Shown in pieces: positions 32,000-32,500 of a stretch of DNA of 32,500 bases. Source of the stretch: Apostichopus japonicus (Eukaryota; Echinodermata; Holothuroidea; Aspidochirotida; Stichopodidae); the NCBI RefSeq assembly GCF_037975245.1, contig NC_092570.1:15805001-15837500 (forward strand). Reading direction: 5' to 3'. The stretch's first letter is position 1. Each line of letters starts with the position of its first letter. Both the position numbers and the translations under genes were made by a program. The notes under the pieces were generated by a model. It was not told where the DNA came from and ran no database searches. It was given only the letters and a program-made list of their open reading frames with translations.

Positions 32000-32182
32000 A
32001 TATATATATGCTATATATTTAATTATATATATATATACATCTATATATATATATGATCATTAATATATATATATATATATGGTCATTAATATATATATAG
32101 GCTATATATATAGGCTATATATATAGGCTATATATAGGCTATATATATAGGCTATATATAGGCTATATATATATATATATGA
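32000..32182 (+). repeat. AT satellite with TATAGGC units
   Basis: TA runs with a duplicated TCATTAATATATATAT block (near 32055 and 32083), then at least six TATAGGCTATATA units between 32095 and 32170. The unit alternates between about 10 and 14 bases. Confidence 0.9.
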
Positions 32183-32500
32183 ATATTAAGTGAACACAAA
32201 ATGAAGTTGGTTTCTATAACGTTAATGCATGGATGTTCGAAAGACCACGCAACTATAGTACAACTGTATTTTTTGTATATATTGTTCGGTTTGAGATTGA
32301 CTCCTATCACTATCACACTTATATAATTTAAATATTGATTATTTTGGTTTAAGTGTTTAAAACGTGATTTTTGGTGAGGGATTACTACTTTGATTAAAAC
32401 TGATTAGACTGTATTTTAGGTTCGTAAAGATATGCTCAAAGAATTATTCACTATTGTATGATATTTCGTCAAAAGGCTATAGATATATTAAGCTATTATT
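32183..32500. other. AT-rich end of window; nothing seen
   Basis: No open frame, repeat or splice-bounded exon was recognised. Confidence 0.6.

Overview
This is a window from an animal nuclear genome. Evidence: a multi-exon gene with seven GT-AG introns, dense AT microsatellites, decayed non-autonomous DNA transposons, tRNA-derived SINE pieces and a LINE tail ending in a tetranucleotide repeat. There are no operons, ribosome binding sites or prokaryotic genes. G-run-bearing elements with GCGTA-type termini and the presence of a BCOR-family gene suggest a marine invertebrate, possibly an echinoderm, hemichordate or similar deuterostome. That placement is inference and uncertain.

Positions 1-21838 hold no protein gene I can support. 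The region is a repeat landscape: a perfect 14-bp hairpin (123-161), a MITE-like element with 13-bp flanking direct repeats (2415-2844), a duplicated G-rich/polypyrimidine element (3330-4055), a possible solo LTR (5736-7282), decayed and young minisatellites (11285-11790 and 14346-14785), a 233-bp tandem duplication (16831-17262), two hAT-like elements with intact ends and near-perfect 8-bp target-site duplications (12608-12937 and 19294-19956), and long TA tracts.

Positions 21898-30909 (+) carry the only clear gene, a BCOR/BCORL1-family Polycomb corepressor. I rebuilt it from eight coding exons: one 2.66-kb exon, then 85, 80, 170, 146, 108, 142 and 256 bp. All junction phases agree, and the model gives 1214 residues. 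The N-terminal ~880 residues are Ser/His/Asn-rich, basic and unrecognisable. The C-terminus has the diagnostic BCOR layout: three ankyrin repeats (~927-1035), a linker (~1047-1105) and a PUFD domain (~1108-1214). In vertebrates PUFD binds the RAWUL domain of PCGF1, and that dimer brings KDM2B into the variant PRC1.1 complex, which ubiquitinates H2A at CpG islands. Exons 2 and 3 are too short for ordinary ORF listing; exon 3 supplies the first ankyrin repeat.

Positions 30910-32500 are 3' flank: possible ATTAAA poly(A) signals, a GTTGA repeat and AT-rich satellites with a TATAGGC motif. No other host gene, tRNA gene with good pairing, rRNA or CRISPR array was found.
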